A stretch of 64,000 nucleotides of DNA, from assembly GCA_035699745.1 (NCBI GenBank), contig DASSPH010000046.1, forward strand, positions 1 through 64,000, in the 5' to 3' direction. This document shows, one piece after another, positions 8,493-18,163 of this stretch. The position numbers and the translations under genes are program-made. Position 1 is the stretch's first letter. Each line of letters begins with the position of its first letter. The DNA is from Vicinamibacterales bacterium (GTDB lineage Bacteria > Acidobacteriota > Vicinamibacteria > Vicinamibacterales > 2-12-FULL-66-21). The notes under the pieces are model-generated. The model saw nothing but the letters and a program-made list of their open reading frames with translations. It was not told where the DNA came from and ran no database searches.

Positions 8493-9548
8493 TCAATCGG
8501 ACGTGAAGACGCGCATGCGCTTCGGCGTCACGTAGGCGCGTGCGCCGACCCCGAGCTGCAGCGCGTCGAACTGCTGCCGCCCGAGCTCCACCTGAATCAT
8601 GTTGTCCCCCCCGTCCGCCAGCTCCATCTTCACCAGCGCACCGGCGAGACGAATGTCGCGGACGATCGTCCAGACGCCGTCGCCCGTGTCCGTCGCACTC
8701 AGCTCGAGCTCGTGCGGCCGCGTGTAGCCGACGGCGTTGCGCGGCTCCCTGGACGCGTGCGCCGGATAATCGAGCGCGAGCGGACCGAGCGTCGCCCGGC
8801 CGCCCTGCACGCGCCCGTGAAAGATGTTGACGTTGCCGACGAAGGTCAGCACGAACGGCGTGGCCGGCTGCTCGACGATCGCCTCGGGCGTGCCGTCCTG
8901 CTCGATCCGTCCCTCGTTCATCACGACGACGCGATCGGCGAGCTCGAGCGCTTCCTCCTGATCGTGGGTGACGAACACGCTGGTGACGTGAATCTGGGTG
9001 TGCAGCCGGCGCAGCCAGCGGCGCAGCTCCTGTCGCACTTTCGCGTCCAGCGCGCCGAACGGCTCGTCCAGGAGCAGCACCTTCGGCTCGACGGCCAGCG
9101 CGCGCGCCAGCGCCACGCGCTGCCGTTGGCCGCCGGAGAGCTGCGATGGCCGGCGGTCCCCGAGGTAATCGAGCTGCACCAGCGAGAGCAGCTCGTTCAC
9201 GCGGCGGCGGATCTCGGATTCCGGCGGACGCTGGGCGCGCGGGCGCACGCGCAGCCCGAACGCGACGTTCTCGAACACCGACATGTGGCGGAAGAGCGCG
9301 TAGTGCTGGAACACGAAGCCGACGTGGCGATCGGTCGCGCTCCGGCCGGTGGCGTCGCCGCCGTCGAAGTGCACCGTCCCGGAGTCGGGCGCCTCCAGCC
9401 CGGCGATCACCCGCAGGAGGGTCGTCTTTCCGGAACCCGACGGCCCGAGCAGCGCGAGCAGCTCGCCCGGCTCGACCGTCAGGCTGACGTCGTGCAGCGC
9501 GGGATGGCTGCCGTAGGTCTTGAACAAGCGGCGGACTTCGATGCTCAT
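8493..9548 (-). CDS. cysA: Sulfate/thiosulfate ABC transporter ATP-binding protein CysA
   Basis: This 351-residue ATPase has Walker [10 protein letters not shown] at residues 35-43, the signature [15 protein letters not shown] near 130-144, Walker B LLLDEP near 155 and the switch His in [14 protein letters not shown]-type C-terminal domain follows (about 240-351) with NVNIFHGRV near its start, as in CysA. It powers sulfate import together with the two permeases upstream. Its ATG at 9548 overlaps the cysW stop as ATGA, so it is the translationally coupled last gene of the porin-sbp-cysT-cysW-cysA operon. Confidence 0.93.
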   Translation of the reverse strand: MSIEVRRLFKTYGSHPALHDVSLTVEPGELLALLGPSGSGKTTLLRVIAGLEAPDSGTVHFDGGDATGRSATDRHVGFVFQHYALFRHMSVFENVAFGLRVRPRAQRPPESEIRRRVNELLSLVQLDYLGDRRPSQLSGGQRQRVALARALAVEPKVLLLDEPFGALDAKVRQELRRWLRRLHTQIHVTSVFVTHDQEEALELADRVVVMNEGRIEQDGTPEAIVEQPATPFVLTFVGNVNIFHGRVQGGRATLGPLALDYPAHASREPRNAVGYTRPHELELSATDTGDGVWTIVRDIRLAGALVKMELADGGDNMIQVELGRQQFDALQLGVGARAYVTPKRMRVFTSD

Positions 9549-10402
9549 TTGCGTCGCTCCGCAATCGTCTTCAGCACGAGCGTGACGAGCGCCAGCGCCG
9601 TCAGGATCGAGGCGACGGCGAAGGACGCCTGGAACCGGTACTCGTTGTAGAGAATCTCGACGTGCAGCGGCAAGGTGTTGGTCACGCCGCGAATGCGGCC
9701 CGAGACCACCGAGACGGCGCCGAACTCGCCGAGCACCCGCGCGGTGCTGAGGATGACGCCGTAGACCACGCCCCACTTGATGCCCGGCAGCGTCACGCGC
9801 ACGAACGTCTGCCAGCCGCCGGCGCCGAGGACGCGGGCCGCTTCTTCTTCCTGCGTACCGGTCGCCTCCATGATCGGGATCACTTCGCGCGCCACGAAGG
9901 GAAACGACACGAAGATGCTGGCCAGCACGATCCCGGGCACGGCGAAAATGATCTGCACGTCGTGTTCGGCGAGCCAGGGTCCCAGCAGTCCTTGACGGCC
10001 CGCGAGCAGGACGAAGACGAGCCCGGCGATCACCGGCGAAACGGCGAACGGCAGGTCGACCAGCGTGGTCAGCAGCGAGCGCCCGCGGAAGCGGAACTTG
10101 GCGATCGCCCAGCCGGCGCACAGCCCGAAGATCGTGTTTGCCGGGACGGCGATGGCGGCGGCCAGCAGCGTCAGCTTCAACGCGGCGAGCGCCTCCGGCT
10201 CGACGATCGCCGACACGTACGCCGCGGCGCCGTTGGCGAGCGCCTCGGCGAACACCAGCGCGAGCGGGACGAGAAGGAACAGCGCCAGGAAGCCGACGGC
10301 GGCGGCGATCAGCGCCCAGCGCACCAGCGCCGGTTCGGTCAGCGCCCGCCGCTGCGCCGCGGCCGTGGCCGCGAGCGCGTTCGTCGGCGCCGCGGCGATC
10401 AT
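9545..10402 (-). CDS. cysW: Sulfate ABC transporter permease CysW
   Basis: A 285-residue permease with six predicted membrane segments after a short Ala-rich N-terminus. It has the binding-protein-dependent transport EAA-type loop in [19 protein letters not shown] near residue 175 and [12 protein letters not shown] near 225, both typical of CysW. It pairs with CysT to form the membrane channel of the sulfate importer. ATG 10402 is chosen for its four-base ATGA overlap with the cysT stop; longer frames upstream are shadows of cysT. Confidence 0.92.
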   Translation of the reverse strand: MIAAAPTNALAATAAAQRRALTEPALVRWALIAAAVGFLALFLLVPLALVFAEALANGAAAYVSAIVEPEALAALKLTLLAAAIAVPANTIFGLCAGWAIAKFRFRGRSLLTTLVDLPFAVSPVIAGLVFVLLAGRQGLLGPWLAEHDVQIIFAVPGIVLASIFVSFPFVAREVIPIMEATGTQEEEAARVLGAGGWQTFVRVTLPGIKWGVVYGVILSTARVLGEFGAVSVVSGRIRGVTNTLPLHVEILYNEYRFQASFAVASILTALALVTLVLKTIAERRK

Positions 10403-11214
10403 GCCGCCACCTTCCTGGCCGTCCAGCCCTGCAGCAGATTGATCAGCAGCAGCAGCGCGAACGAGATCAGCAGCATCACGAACGCGACCGCGGTGGCGCC
10501 GGCATAATCGTACTGCTCGAGCTTCGTGACAATGAGCAGCGGCGTGATCTCGGTCTTCATCGGCATGTTGCCCGAGATGAAGACCACGGAACCGTACTCG
10601 CCGATCGCCCGCGCGAAGGCGAGCGCGACACCCGTCAGCCACGCCGGCAGAAGGTAGGGAAGGATGATCCGGTGCATCACCTGCCAGCGGCGCGCGCCGA
10701 GGCTGGCCGCCGCCTCTTCCACCTCCGCCTCGAGCTCTCCGATCACGGGCTGCATCGCCCGGATGACGAACGGCATCCCGATGAAGATCAGCGCGACGGT
10801 GATGCCAGCCGGCGTGAACGCAACCGGAATCCCGCGCTCGGCCAGCGGACGTCCGATCCACCCGTTCGGCGCATACAGCGTCGTCAGAGTGATTCCGGCG
10901 ACCGCGGTGGGCAGCGCGAACGGCAGATCCACGATCGCGTCCATCAGCCGGCGCCCCGGGAAGTCATAGCGAACGAGCACCCAGGCGACGATCAGCCCGA
11001 ACACGCCGTTCACCATCGCGGCGACGAGCGAGGTCGTGAACGTCAGGCGGTACGAGGCGACGACGCGCGGGTCGGTGACCGTGCGCCAGAACGCGTCCCA
11101 TCCCATCGTCGCCGTCCTGGCCGGCAGCCCGAAGAGCGGGACGAGGACGATCACCGCCAGGTAGAGCAGCGTGAAGGCCAGCGTGACGCGGAAGCCGGGG
11201 AGAACGGAGTTCAT
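10399..11214 (-). CDS. cysT: Sulfate ABC transporter permease CysT (CysU)
   Basis: A 271-residue inner-membrane permease with about six hydrophobic segments. Family marks include [15 protein letters not shown] near residue 98, the EAA-loop [19 protein letters not shown] near 160-178 and [15 protein letters not shown] near 207. It forms a heterodimer with CysW. It starts six bases after the binding-protein stop and overlaps cysW by four bases, so the three proteins should be made in linked amounts. Confidence 0.93.
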   Translation of the reverse strand: MNSVLPGFRVTLAFTLLYLAVIVLVPLFGLPARTATMGWDAFWRTVTDPRVVASYRLTFTTSLVAAMVNGVFGLIVAWVLVRYDFPGRRLMDAIVDLPFALPTAVAGITLTTLYAPNGWIGRPLAERGIPVAFTPAGITVALIFIGMPFVIRAMQPVIGELEAEVEEAAASLGARRWQVMHRIILPYLLPAWLTGVALAFARAIGEYGSVVFISGNMPMKTEITPLLIVTKLEQYDYAGATAVAFVMLLISFALLLLINLLQGWTARKVAA

Positions 11215-11220
11215 CGTGCG

Positions 11221-12246
11221 CTATGTCCCCGGTTTGTAGATCTGGTCGAACGTGCCGCCGTCCGCGAAGTGCGTCTTCTGCGCGCTCTGCCAGCCGCCGA
11301 ACGCCTCGTCGATGGTGAACAGCTGCACCCTGGCGAAGCTGGCGGCGTGCTTGAGCGCGACCTCGGCGTTGCGCGGCCGATAGTGATGCTTCGCCACGAT
11401 GTCCTGTCCTTCGGCGGTGTAGAGGAACTGCAGATAGGCTTCCGCGGCGGCGCGCGTCCCCTTGCGGTCGGCGACCTTGTCGAGCACGGCGACAGGCGGC
11501 TCGGCCAGGATGCTGAGCGACGGCGTCACGATCTCGATCTCTCCCCTGGTTTCCTCGAGGGCGAGGTAGGCCTCGTTCTCCCAGGCCAGCAGTACGTCGC
11601 CGATCTTGCGCTGCACGAACGTGTTGGTGGCGCCGCGGGCGCCCGAATCGAGCACCGGGACGTTGCGGAAGAGCGCCGACATGAACGCCCGCGTCTTCGC
11701 CTCGTCGCCGTTCGCCTGCCGCCTGGCGTACTCCCACGCCGCGAGATAGTTCCAGCGCGCGCCGCCGGATGTCTTCGGATTCGGCGTGATGACGCCGACG
11801 CCCGGTTTCACCAGGTCGCTCCAGTCCTTGATCTGCCTGGGATTCCCCTTGCGGACCAGAAACACGATGGTGGAGGTGTAGGGCGCGCTGTTGTCGGGCA
11901 GCCGCTTCTGCCAGCCCGCCGCGAGCAGCCCGGACGTCGCGATCGCGTCGATGTCGTAGGCGAGCGCCAGCGTCACGACCGACGCTTCGAGTCCGTCGAT
12001 CACGGCACGCGCCTGGGCGCCCGACCCGCCGTGCGACTGCTTCACTGTCACCTTCCGCCCCGTGCTTGCTTCGTAGCTCCTGGCGAACGCGGTGTTGAGT
12101 TCGGCGTACAGCTCGCGCGTCGGGTCGTACGACACGTTCAGCAGCTCGATCGGCGCGCCGCCCGCGTCAGATGACGACTGAGAGGACGAGCAGCCGGCCG
12201 CCAGCGCGGCGATCAGAACGGCCATCACGGGACGGAAACTTTTCAC
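11221..12246 (-). CDS. sbp: Sulfate-binding lipoprotein (Sbp/CysP family)
   Basis: A 341-residue periplasmic binding protein with a lipoprotein signal: hydrophobic core then AAGC lipobox with Cys at about residue 19, so it is probably lipid-anchored. The mature part shows the family start [17 protein letters not shown] and sulfate-family blocks ([16 protein letters not shown] near 69 and [19 protein letters not shown] near 153). It captures sulfate or thiosulfate for CysTWA. The gene follows the porin by nine bases and precedes cysT by six. Confidence 0.94.
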   Translation of the reverse strand: MKSFRPVMAVLIAALAAGCSSSQSSSDAGGAPIELLNVSYDPTRELYAELNTAFARSYEASTGRKVTVKQSHGGSGAQARAVIDGLEASVVTLALAYDIDAIATSGLLAAGWQKRLPDNSAPYTSTIVFLVRKGNPRQIKDWSDLVKPGVGVITPNPKTSGGARWNYLAAWEYARRQANGDEAKTRAFMSALFRNVPVLDSGARGATNTFVQRKIGDVLLAWENEAYLALEETRGEIEIVTPSLSILAEPPVAVLDKVADRKGTRAAAEAYLQFLYTAEGQDIVAKHHYRPRNAEVALKHAASFARVQLFTIDEAFGGWQSAQKTHFADGGTFDQIYKPGT

Positions 12247-12255
12247 GACAGACTC

Positions 12256-13494
12256 CTAGAAATAGACCTGCGATCGGAACACCACGGCGTTCTCGGAAGG
12301 GCGCGCGCTGCCGGCGGCGCGGTCGAACACCGTCCGCTCCACGTTGACGAGGTAGCGGATGTTCGGGGTCAGGTACCAGTTGACGCCGAGCGTCCACGCT
12401 TCCGCCTCGAGCGCACTGCCGGCTGCCGCGAATCGGCGCGCCGCCTCGTCCACCTCGAGGTGGTGATACCGCGCGGCAAGCTGCACCGCGCCCCAGTGGC
12501 CGCTCTCGACATCGAAGTTCGCGCGCGGGCGGATGCCGGTGCTGCCGTCGGTGGCCGCTTCGCCGGTCAGCAGATACGAACCGGCAATCTGCCAGGCGCG
12601 GTGCGCGACGTCGGCGCGCACCGCTGCGGACGCGATCGGCATTTCGCTGTGCACGTACTCGGCGAACGCGCTGAACGAGCGATGCACGTAGGACGCCTGC
12701 GGCGAGTAGCGCGTGCGCGTCCCCGCCGCCGCGGCGCCGGTATAGGCGACGATCGTCTGCTGCAGCGAGGACGTGCGCAGCGTCGGCAGCGCGGCTGCGC
12801 CGGCCTGCTTGCCGGCGGTCGCGGCGAATCCGAGTGCAAGGCCGCGAAGCGGATCCGTGGCGCCGCGCTTCTGGAACGGCCGGACCAGGATGCGGCCGGC
12901 GACATCCTTGCCATCGCTGATGTCGGTGTCGCCGCTGCCGCCGTCCGCCACGCCGTTCAGCACTCCCGCCTGATAGCTCACGAGGCCGCCGGCGAGATCC
13001 CCGAGGACCTGGACGCCGGCATCGCGGTTCGGCACCAGCGCCGTCGGCAGCGCGCGCTCGTAGAACACCATGTAGGCGACCGTCTGCAGGCGCTCCAGGC
13101 CGAACGGCGTCTTGCTCTTGCCGATGCGAACGCGGAACGCGCGAGAGAAGACGGTATCGAGATACGCGTCCTGCACCACGACCGTGCCGCCGGCGAAGTC
13201 GGGATTGAGGGTGAATTCGAAGTAGCGCGTAAGCCTGCCGCGCAGTGCCGGTCGGACGCGGCGAATCGTGAACGTATCGACCACGCGCCCGGCGTCATCG
13301 CCGGGCGCGAACCGGCCGTCGGCCTGCAACAGCGCGCCGATACGAAGCTGATAGTCGCCGTTCTGCGACTGAATGGTGAAGCCGTTGTCCCCTGCGCTGA
13401 CCGCAGGCGCGGCGCTGCGATCCTGGGCCGCGGCGGATTCGGGCAGCACGGTGGCGAGCGCGATGACGAAAAACGAAGGTGCGAGTAGACGCAT
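12256..13494 (-). CDS. OprO/OprP-type anion-selective outer-membrane porin
   Basis: A 412-residue protein with signal peptide MRLLAPSFFVIALATVLPES and an Ala-Gln-like cleavage site. It is rich in alternating beta strands and ends in an aromatic (Val-Tyr-Phe), the usual Bam-recognised C-terminus. Segments such as IRRVRPALRGRLTRYFEF and RIGKSKTPFGLERLQ fit the phosphate-selective porin O/P family. As first gene of a sulfate-uptake operon it probably passes sulfate or another oxyanion through the outer membrane. ATG 13494 gives the best signal peptide, although its GGAG lies directly against it; a TTG at 13512 is an alternative. Confidence 0.85.
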   Translation of the reverse strand: MRLLAPSFFVIALATVLPESAAAQDRSAAPAVSAGDNGFTIQSQNGDYQLRIGALLQADGRFAPGDDAGRVVDTFTIRRVRPALRGRLTRYFEFTLNPDFAGGTVVVQDAYLDTVFSRAFRVRIGKSKTPFGLERLQTVAYMVFYERALPTALVPNRDAGVQVLGDLAGGLVSYQAGVLNGVADGGSGDTDISDGKDVAGRILVRPFQKRGATDPLRGLALGFAATAGKQAGAAALPTLRTSSLQQTIVAYTGAAAAGTRTRYSPQASYVHRSFSAFAEYVHSEMPIASAAVRADVAHRAWQIAGSYLLTGEAATDGSTGIRPRANFDVESGHWGAVQLAARYHHLEVDEAARRFAAAGSALEAEAWTLGVNWYLTPNIRYLVNVERTVFDRAAGSARPSENAVVFRSQVYF

Positions 13495-13571
13495 CTCCGG
13501 ACGATAGAGCAAGATCGCGGCCCGCTGAAATCCCCAATGATCTTGCGTTTGCTTGGCTCTGAGCTGGATTG

Positions 13572-13589
13572 TCCGTGAAATATGACGGA
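13572..13589. promoter_or_regulatory. Small dyad upstream of the porin-sulfate operon, possible operator
   Basis: TCCGT (13572-13576) and ACGGA (13585-13589) form an inverted repeat around an AT-rich centre, GAAATATG, in the 95-base gap upstream of the porin start. The local base composition is clearly more AT-rich than the surroundings, as expected for a promoter. Which regulator would bind is unknown, and the arms are short. Confidence 0.3.
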
Positions 13590-15803
13590 TTAACTTGTAT
13601 ATGAGCTAAGCACCTGCAGCATCTCACGTGCGGAGCGGAACCGATCCGCGGGGTCGGCGGCCAGGGCCTGGCGAAAAAATCCCCGAAGCCGCTCGTCCGC
13701 GCCGGCTGACGCCTGCAGCAGGACGACGGCCAGCGCCCACAGATCCCCGGCCGCGTCCGCGACGGCGCCGTCGAGTGTTTCCGGCGGCAGATAGCCTGGA
13801 GTGCCGGCCGGCGAGCCGTCCGCGCCGGAGAGTCCGAAGTCGAGCAGCTTTGCGGCGCCGTCCGCGGTGAAGCCGATGTTGCTCGGCTTCACATCGCGGT
13901 GCAGGAGTCCGCGTTCGTGCATGTAAGCGAGCGCGTCCGCCAGCCGCTGCCCGAGCGCGATCACCTCGTTCGCCGGCAGCGCCCGGCAAGCCAGCCGGCC
14001 GGCAAGGGTCCCGCCGGCAAGATGCTCGACGACGAGGACGGGCGTGCCGCGCCAGACCTCCAGACCGTAGATCGTGGCGAGTGCGTCGTGATTCAACGCC
14101 GCCATCGACCGCGCTTCGTCGCGCAGCCGCGAGACGGCGTGCCCCTGGCGCCGCGGCAGTGTCTTCAGCGCGACGTCACGCCCGAGCGTGACGTCGCGCG
14201 CCAGGTACACGACGCCCGTGCCTCCCTCGCCGAGCCGGCGCTGGACGTCGAATTTGCCGGCGAGCCGCCGCGGCAGCAACGCCGGGATCGGGTCGCCGCC
14301 ACACCCGCACGCGGCCGCCTCGCCGGACACGCGTCCGCAGCGCGTGCATTCCCATGCCGCGGTGTCCGCGAGACGGTCGCGCGCGTCCCACATCGCCGCA
14401 GCGACGGCGACCAGCGTCGAGATCATCCAGCGATCCGTACGGTCGTACGCGCCGCCGCCGCGGCGCGGGCCCAGCAGGACGATGGCGGCAAGCGATCCAT
14501 CGCGCAGCCGGATCGCCGCGGCGAGCGAGACGTCTCTCGCGTCGAGCCACGCACGGTCCGCCGGCGGCAGCAGCAGGAATGGCTCGGCGTGGCGATCGAG
14601 CACGATCGGCGACGGCGTGTCCTCGAGCATCACCGGCAGCGCCGACTGCAGTGGCAGGTCGCCCGCCGGAACGACTGTCGCCCGCGCCGCGCGCACGCCG
14701 AGCTGCAGCTCGCGCGACAGCATCGCGGGAATGGCGCGCACGCCTGGCGCCAGACGCAGCCGATCGAGCGCGGCAGCGAGCTGTTCGCGCCGCGGCGACG
14801 AGGGGAAGCGCGGCCAGCCGCCTCCGAACGCGCGCAGCTCGAACGGCCGATCGACGATGACCGCGAGCGTGGCGAGCACGGGCATGGCGGCAAGGCCGCA
14901 GAAGACCAGCGCGTCCACGGCACCGCGCGCCGCGCTGTCCGCCGTCAGCATCCAGCGGTCGACGTTCGAGAAGGCGAGGCGCGACAGGCCGACGACCAGG
15001 AGCGGCGCGGCACTGACCGCGAGCACCGCGCCGAGCCGCGCGGCCTTGCGGCGCTCCACCGGCGCGGACCAGTGCGCGCGCACGAAGATGGTGGCGAACC
15101 CGGGCAGCGCGGCCGCCGCGAACAGATGCCAGAACAGGTTCCGGGGATCGTCGCGGTGCAGCGCGCGGCTCCACGCCGCATCCCACCCGTACGCGGCGGC
15201 GAGCTGCACCAGGAAGAGTGCGGACCCCAGCGCCCAGACGCCCGCCGCGATTCGCCGCGACCAGACGTCGAACCTGGTGAACCGCTGCACGCCGGGAAAG
15301 AGGATCGCGAACTGCCAGAGAGCCGCCGGAACGAAGGTCTCCGGGAACAGCCCGCGGAACAGGCCGCTCGCCGCCAGCGGACCGGAACCGTGCGCCGACA
15401 CGATGGCGCGCGCGAAGGCGCTCGCGGCAAAGGTGAACGTCGCAAGCAGGAGCAGCACGCGCCGATCGCGAGCCGACGCCGACGCGAGCAGCAGCGCGGC
15501 CGATGCGAACGCGGCGACGACGAACACCTGCGGCCAGACGGGATCGAACGACCGGGTCGTGACGACGAGTGCCGCCGCGACCATGAGCGCGGCGAGCGTC
15601 TGCAGGGCGGCCACCGCGACCAGCAGGCGGAGCAGTCCGGTTGCGGCCCCCGGCGCGGCGGGCACGGCAGACGCTGCCGGCACGCCGCGCAAGGCATCGA
15701 GACGGCGCAGCGACTCGAGCGCGGCGCGCCCGGCAGGATCGCGCACCCGCGCCAGCAGCGCGTTCCAGTCGATCGACGCGCGATCGGCGAACGCGCGGGT
15801 CAC
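13590..15803 (-). CDS. Membrane-anchored Ser/Thr protein kinase with zinc-ribbon linker
   Basis: A protein of about 737 residues. The first 340 or so carry some eight hydrophobic segments. A middle region without a recognised domain follows, then a four-cysteine ribbon (CTRCG...CGCGG) near residue 495. A full kinase domain comes last: GEGGTGVVYLA glycine loop, VALKTL lysine, HRDVKPSN catalytic loop, LLDFGLSG and a truncated C-lobe. The order sensor-membrane-kinase is the reverse of usual PknB proteins. GTG 15803 is chosen because earlier starts would lie inside the sigma-factor gene; it has no clear Shine-Dalgarno. Its stop lies 22 bases downstream of no partner other than the sigma factor preceding it, so the two are likely one signalling unit. 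Confidence 0.82.
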   Translation of the reverse strand: MTRAFADRASIDWNALLARVRDPAGRAALESLRRLDALRGVPAASAVPAAPGAATGLLRLLVAVAALQTLAALMVAAALVVTTRSFDPVWPQVFVVAAFASAALLLASASARDRRVLLLLATFTFAASAFARAIVSAHGSGPLAASGLFRGLFPETFVPAALWQFAILFPGVQRFTRFDVWSRRIAAGVWALGSALFLVQLAAAYGWDAAWSRALHRDDPRNLFWHLFAAAALPGFATIFVRAHWSAPVERRKAARLGAVLAVSAAPLLVVGLSRLAFSNVDRWMLTADSAARGAVDALVFCGLAAMPVLATLAVIVDRPFELRAFGGGWPRFPSSPRREQLAAALDRLRLAPGVRAIPAMLSRELQLGVRAARATVVPAGDLPLQSALPVMLEDTPSPIVLDRHAEPFLLLPPADRAWLDARDVSLAAAIRLRDGSLAAIVLLGPRRGGGAYDRTDRWMISTLVAVAAAMWDARDRLADTAAWECTRCGRVSGEAAACGCGGDPIPALLPRRLAGKFDVQRRLGEGGTGVVYLARDVTLGRDVALKTLPRRQGHAVSRLRDEARSMAALNHDALATIYGLEVWRGTPVLVVEHLAGGTLAGRLACRALPANEVIALGQRLADALAYMHERGLLHRDVKPSNIGFTADGAAKLLDFGLSGADGSPAGTPGYLPPETLDGAVADAAGDLWALAVVLLQASAGADERLRGFFRQALAADPADRFRSAREMLQVLSSYTS

Positions 15804-15825
15804 GGCGCGCGGGATCGGCGGCGGC

Positions 15826-16482
15826 TCAGTCGCGCATCTGCGCGGCGAGCCGCGCAATCGCGCGCGTGAGCGCCATGCGTGCGGCATGCGGGGACCGGCC
15901 AATCATGCATCCCAGCTGGGCGTGGGAGTAATCGAGCTCGAAGTGCGCCACGATCAACTGCTGATCGCGGGTGGAGAGGCGGGCGAGCGCGGCGCGGTAC
16001 CGCCGCTCGGTTTCGTGGTCGATCGCCTGCTGCAGCGGCGATGCGGCGTCCGACGGCAGGGCCTCAGCAGGCGCGGCCGAGACCAGCCAGCGGGCGGCGC
16101 GGCGGTGCTCGTCCGCGATGCGGTTGCGGACCGCCGTCCGCAGATATCCGGCGAGCGCGCGCCGGCCCTGCGGCTGAAACGCATCGAGACGCGCCAGCGT
16201 TCCGAGCACCGCATCCTGGACGACGTCGTGCGTATCGGCGGCGGAGCGGATCCAGCGGGGCAGCCGCCGGTGCGCCCATTTGTGGAGATCGGGCAGGCAG
16301 CGCGCGATCAGGAGGCCCAGCGCGCCCGCCTCTCCGCGCCGCGCGCGCGCGAGCAGCCGCTCCGTTGTCGGCGTAGGCAGCGGCGCAGCGGCCGGCGTCA
16401 GCGCAGTCACGACTCCCTCGAGGTCGATCGTACGCCCGGCCTCAAGGGTGCAATTGGTGTGATTATCGGCGTAACCCGGCAT
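15826..16482 (-). CDS. ECF-like RNA polymerase sigma factor
   Basis: A 218-residue sigma factor. Region 2 lies at about 60-130 (DTHDVVQDAVLGTLARLDAF, then YLRTAVRNRIADEHRR). Region 4 lies at about 160-215, with SHAQLGCMIGRSPHAARMAL as its helix-turn-helix. It resembles the sigma factors that precede Ser/Thr kinase genes in Acidobacteria and Planctomycetes, and here too a kinase follows after 22 bases. ATG 16482 is the first plausible start, though the first 35 residues are not conserved and an internal GTG is possible. It is divergent from the XRE gene at 16528. Confidence 0.85.
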   Translation of the reverse strand: MPGYADNHTNCTLEAGRTIDLEGVVTALTPAAAPLPTPTTERLLARARRGEAGALGLLIARCLPDLHKWAHRRLPRWIRSAADTHDVVQDAVLGTLARLDAFQPQGRRALAGYLRTAVRNRIADEHRRAARWLVSAAPAEALPSDAASPLQQAIDHETERRYRAALARLSTRDQQLIVAHFELDYSHAQLGCMIGRSPHAARMALTRAIARLAAQMRD

Positions 16483-16527
16483 ATAGCGGGTGGAAGCGGC
16501 GCGCCGGTTGGCGAATAGTCGGGCGTC

Positions 16528-16872
16528 ATGCCCGATCCCGCACGCGCGCTGCGCCTGCGCGTCGGCCGCGCGATCCAGCGGCTCCGTCTCGCGCGCGGCT
16601 ACAGTCAGGAGACGCTCGCCGAGCGCGCGCACAGCTCCGGCAAGTACATCGGCGCGATCGAGCGCGGCGAAACCAACGCCGGCCTCGACGTGCTCGGACG
16701 GATTGCCGCCGCCCTGGCGGTCGATCCCGCCGACCTCCTCGTCCCTCCCCGCGGCCGCGGCCGCATCGAGGCCGCGCATCTCATCGCCCGCGCCGATCTC
16801 GACACGCTGGTGGAAATCGTGCAGCGCGTGAAGGCGGTCCGCGCCCGCCGAACGCCTCGCGCCGCACGGTAG
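16528..16872 (+). CDS. XRE-family helix-turn-helix regulator
   Basis: A 114-residue DNA-binding protein with one HTH_3 domain at about residues 10-65: VGRAIQRLRLARGYSQETLA, then SSGKYIGAIERGETNAGLDV, ending in LAVDPADLL. The C-terminal 45 residues are charged and may aid dimerisation. It is divergent from the sigma-factor gene (45-base gap) and convergent with a second, similar XRE gene at 17022, suggesting an ancestral duplication-inversion or cross-regulation. Confidence 0.88.
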   Translation: MPDPARALRLRVGRAIQRLRLARGYSQETLAERAHSSGKYIGAIERGETNAGLDVLGRIAAALAVDPADLLVPPRGRGRIEAAHLIARADLDTLVEIVQRVKAVRARRTPRAAR

Positions 16873-16904
16873 CAGCGGCCGCCCTCCACAGAGGGTCTTG
16901 CCTT

Positions 16905-16975
16905 GTCGTTATAACAACGATGAGGGGTATTGAGATTTGACAATGCCACTTTTAGATGTCATCGTCCTTTTCTGG
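16905..16975. other. AT-rich patch with dyads between convergent XRE genes
   Basis: This short stretch is markedly more AT-rich than its surroundings. It contains the dyad TCGTT-ATAAC-AACGA around the 8-base palindrome GTTATAAC, and TGACA...TGTCA separated by 14 bases (16938-16961). A TTGACA box is present but no matching -10 at the right spacing. It may hold a terminator-like or binding site for one of the XRE proteins, or encode nothing. Confidence 0.3.
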
Positions 16976-17021
16976 AAAACGCGCGGCTCGGGAAGCGCGG
17001 CGCGGAAGCGGCGCGGACGCG

Positions 17022-17420
17022 TCAACGGGTGCGGCGGGGCGCCCGGCTGGTGAGCGGGCGCGGCTTCGGCGAGAGAAGCCGTTCGACCGCCGCCGTCAGC
17101 GCATGGAGCGCCGCGGTGGCGTCCGCGGCCTCGCTCGCGGGCGGCCACACCGGGGCGCCGGCGGACGGCGTGATCGTTTCGAACAGCTCGCCCACGGGCA
17201 CACGCAGCGCGCGGGCGAGACGCACGAGCACGTCGGCCCCGGGATCAGCCTTCCCGAGTTCGACGCGGCCAATGTACTTGTAATTCAAGGAAGCCAGTTC
17301 AGCGAGAGCTTCCTGCGTCATCCGCCGCTCGAGGCGGAGGCGGCGGAGCTGCGCTCCGAGCGGCCGCAGAACGGCCGGCCGCGGTGGTGGTTTCTCTTGT
17401 GCCGGCTTCCGACGAGACAC
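17022..17420 (-). CDS. XRE-family helix-turn-helix regulator
   Basis: A 132-residue protein with an HTH_3 domain at about 20-80 (LGAQLRRLRLERRMTQEALA, LNYKYIGRVELGKADPGADV, LRVPVGELF). Its KYIG-x-x-E-x-G and DVL-x-R-x-A-x-AL pattern closely follows the XRE protein at 16528, so they are likely paralogues. A basic tail rich in Pro/Arg follows the domain. Its 5' end overlaps, head to head, the region just upstream of the ECF gene at 17474, so it may control that promoter. Confidence 0.87.
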   Translation of the reverse strand: MSRRKPAQEKPPPRPAVLRPLGAQLRRLRLERRMTQEALAELASLNYKYIGRVELGKADPGADVLVRLARALRVPVGELFETITPSAGAPVWPPASEAADATAALHALTAAVERLLSPKPRPLTSRAPRRTR

Positions 17421-17473
17421 AGGCTGTTGTGTACCGCACAGCCCTGGTCAGTAGAACCACCTATCGAGGGCAC

Positions 17474-18163
17474 ATGCGCAAGATAGTAACATCTATCGAG
17501 CCTGGCCGCGACGCCGGCGCGGCCGGGGAGGAGTCGGACGCCGAGCTGGCGCGCGACATGTGCGCGAAACGCGCCGAGGCGCTCGAGCGCATCTTCCATC
17601 GCTACGTACGGCTCGTCACCGGCATCGCGCATCGCATTCTCAACGATCGCGCCGAGGCCGAAGACGTGACCCAGGAGGTGTTCCTGGAGATTTACCGCAA
17701 GGCCCACCTCTACGCGCCGTCACGCGGATCGTTCAGAGTCTGGCTGCTGCAATACGTCTATCACCGCACGCTGCGCCGGAAGGCGGTGCTCCGCCGCCGC
17801 GCCGCATACGGTGGCCAGCCGATTGAGACCCTTGACGAGCCGGCGCCGGACCTTCGCCCGGCACTGACCCGCGACGAGTGCCGGTGGATCCTGAACGGGC
17901 TGTTCGCGCAGCTGCCGGTCAATCAGCGCATCACGCTGGAGCTGACGTGCTTCGAGGACCTGCCTCTCCGCGACGTCGCCGCGCGGCTGGGCGTGTCGGT
18001 GGGGAGCACGCGCCACTATTACTACCGCGGCCTGGCCCGCCTGCAGCATAGCGTTCGCGTCAGCGAGCGACGCTCGCCGGCCGCGGAATGCCATGACGTC
18101 TCACGATCCGGTAGAGCTGGTGCCGCGAGACGCCGAGATCCGCCGCCGTACGCCCGAATCTGA
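17474..18163 (+). CDS. ECF-family RNA polymerase sigma factor
   Basis: A 229-residue sigma factor. Region 2 lies at about 35-105 (HRYVRLVTGIAHRILNDRAE, EDVTQEVFLEIYR). Region 4 lies at about 140-195 (LNGLFAQLPVNQRITLELTC, RDVAARLGVSVGSTRHYYYR). ATG 17474 is chosen because GAGGG lies just upstream and homology starts soon after; longer frames begin inside the divergent XRE gene. The last 35 residues are Arg-rich, overlap the convergent sigma-54 activator by 104 bases and look unconserved. No anti-sigma gene is adjacent. Confidence 0.82.
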   Translation: MRKIVTSIEPGRDAGAAGEESDAELARDMCAKRAEALERIFHRYVRLVTGIAHRILNDRAEAEDVTQEVFLEIYRKAHLYAPSRGSFRVWLLQYVYHRTLRRKAVLRRRAAYGGQPIETLDEPAPDLRPALTRDECRWILNGLFAQLPVNQRITLELTCFEDLPLRDVAARLGVSVGSTRHYYYRGLARLQHSVRVSERRSPAAECHDVSRSGRAGAARRRDPPPYARI

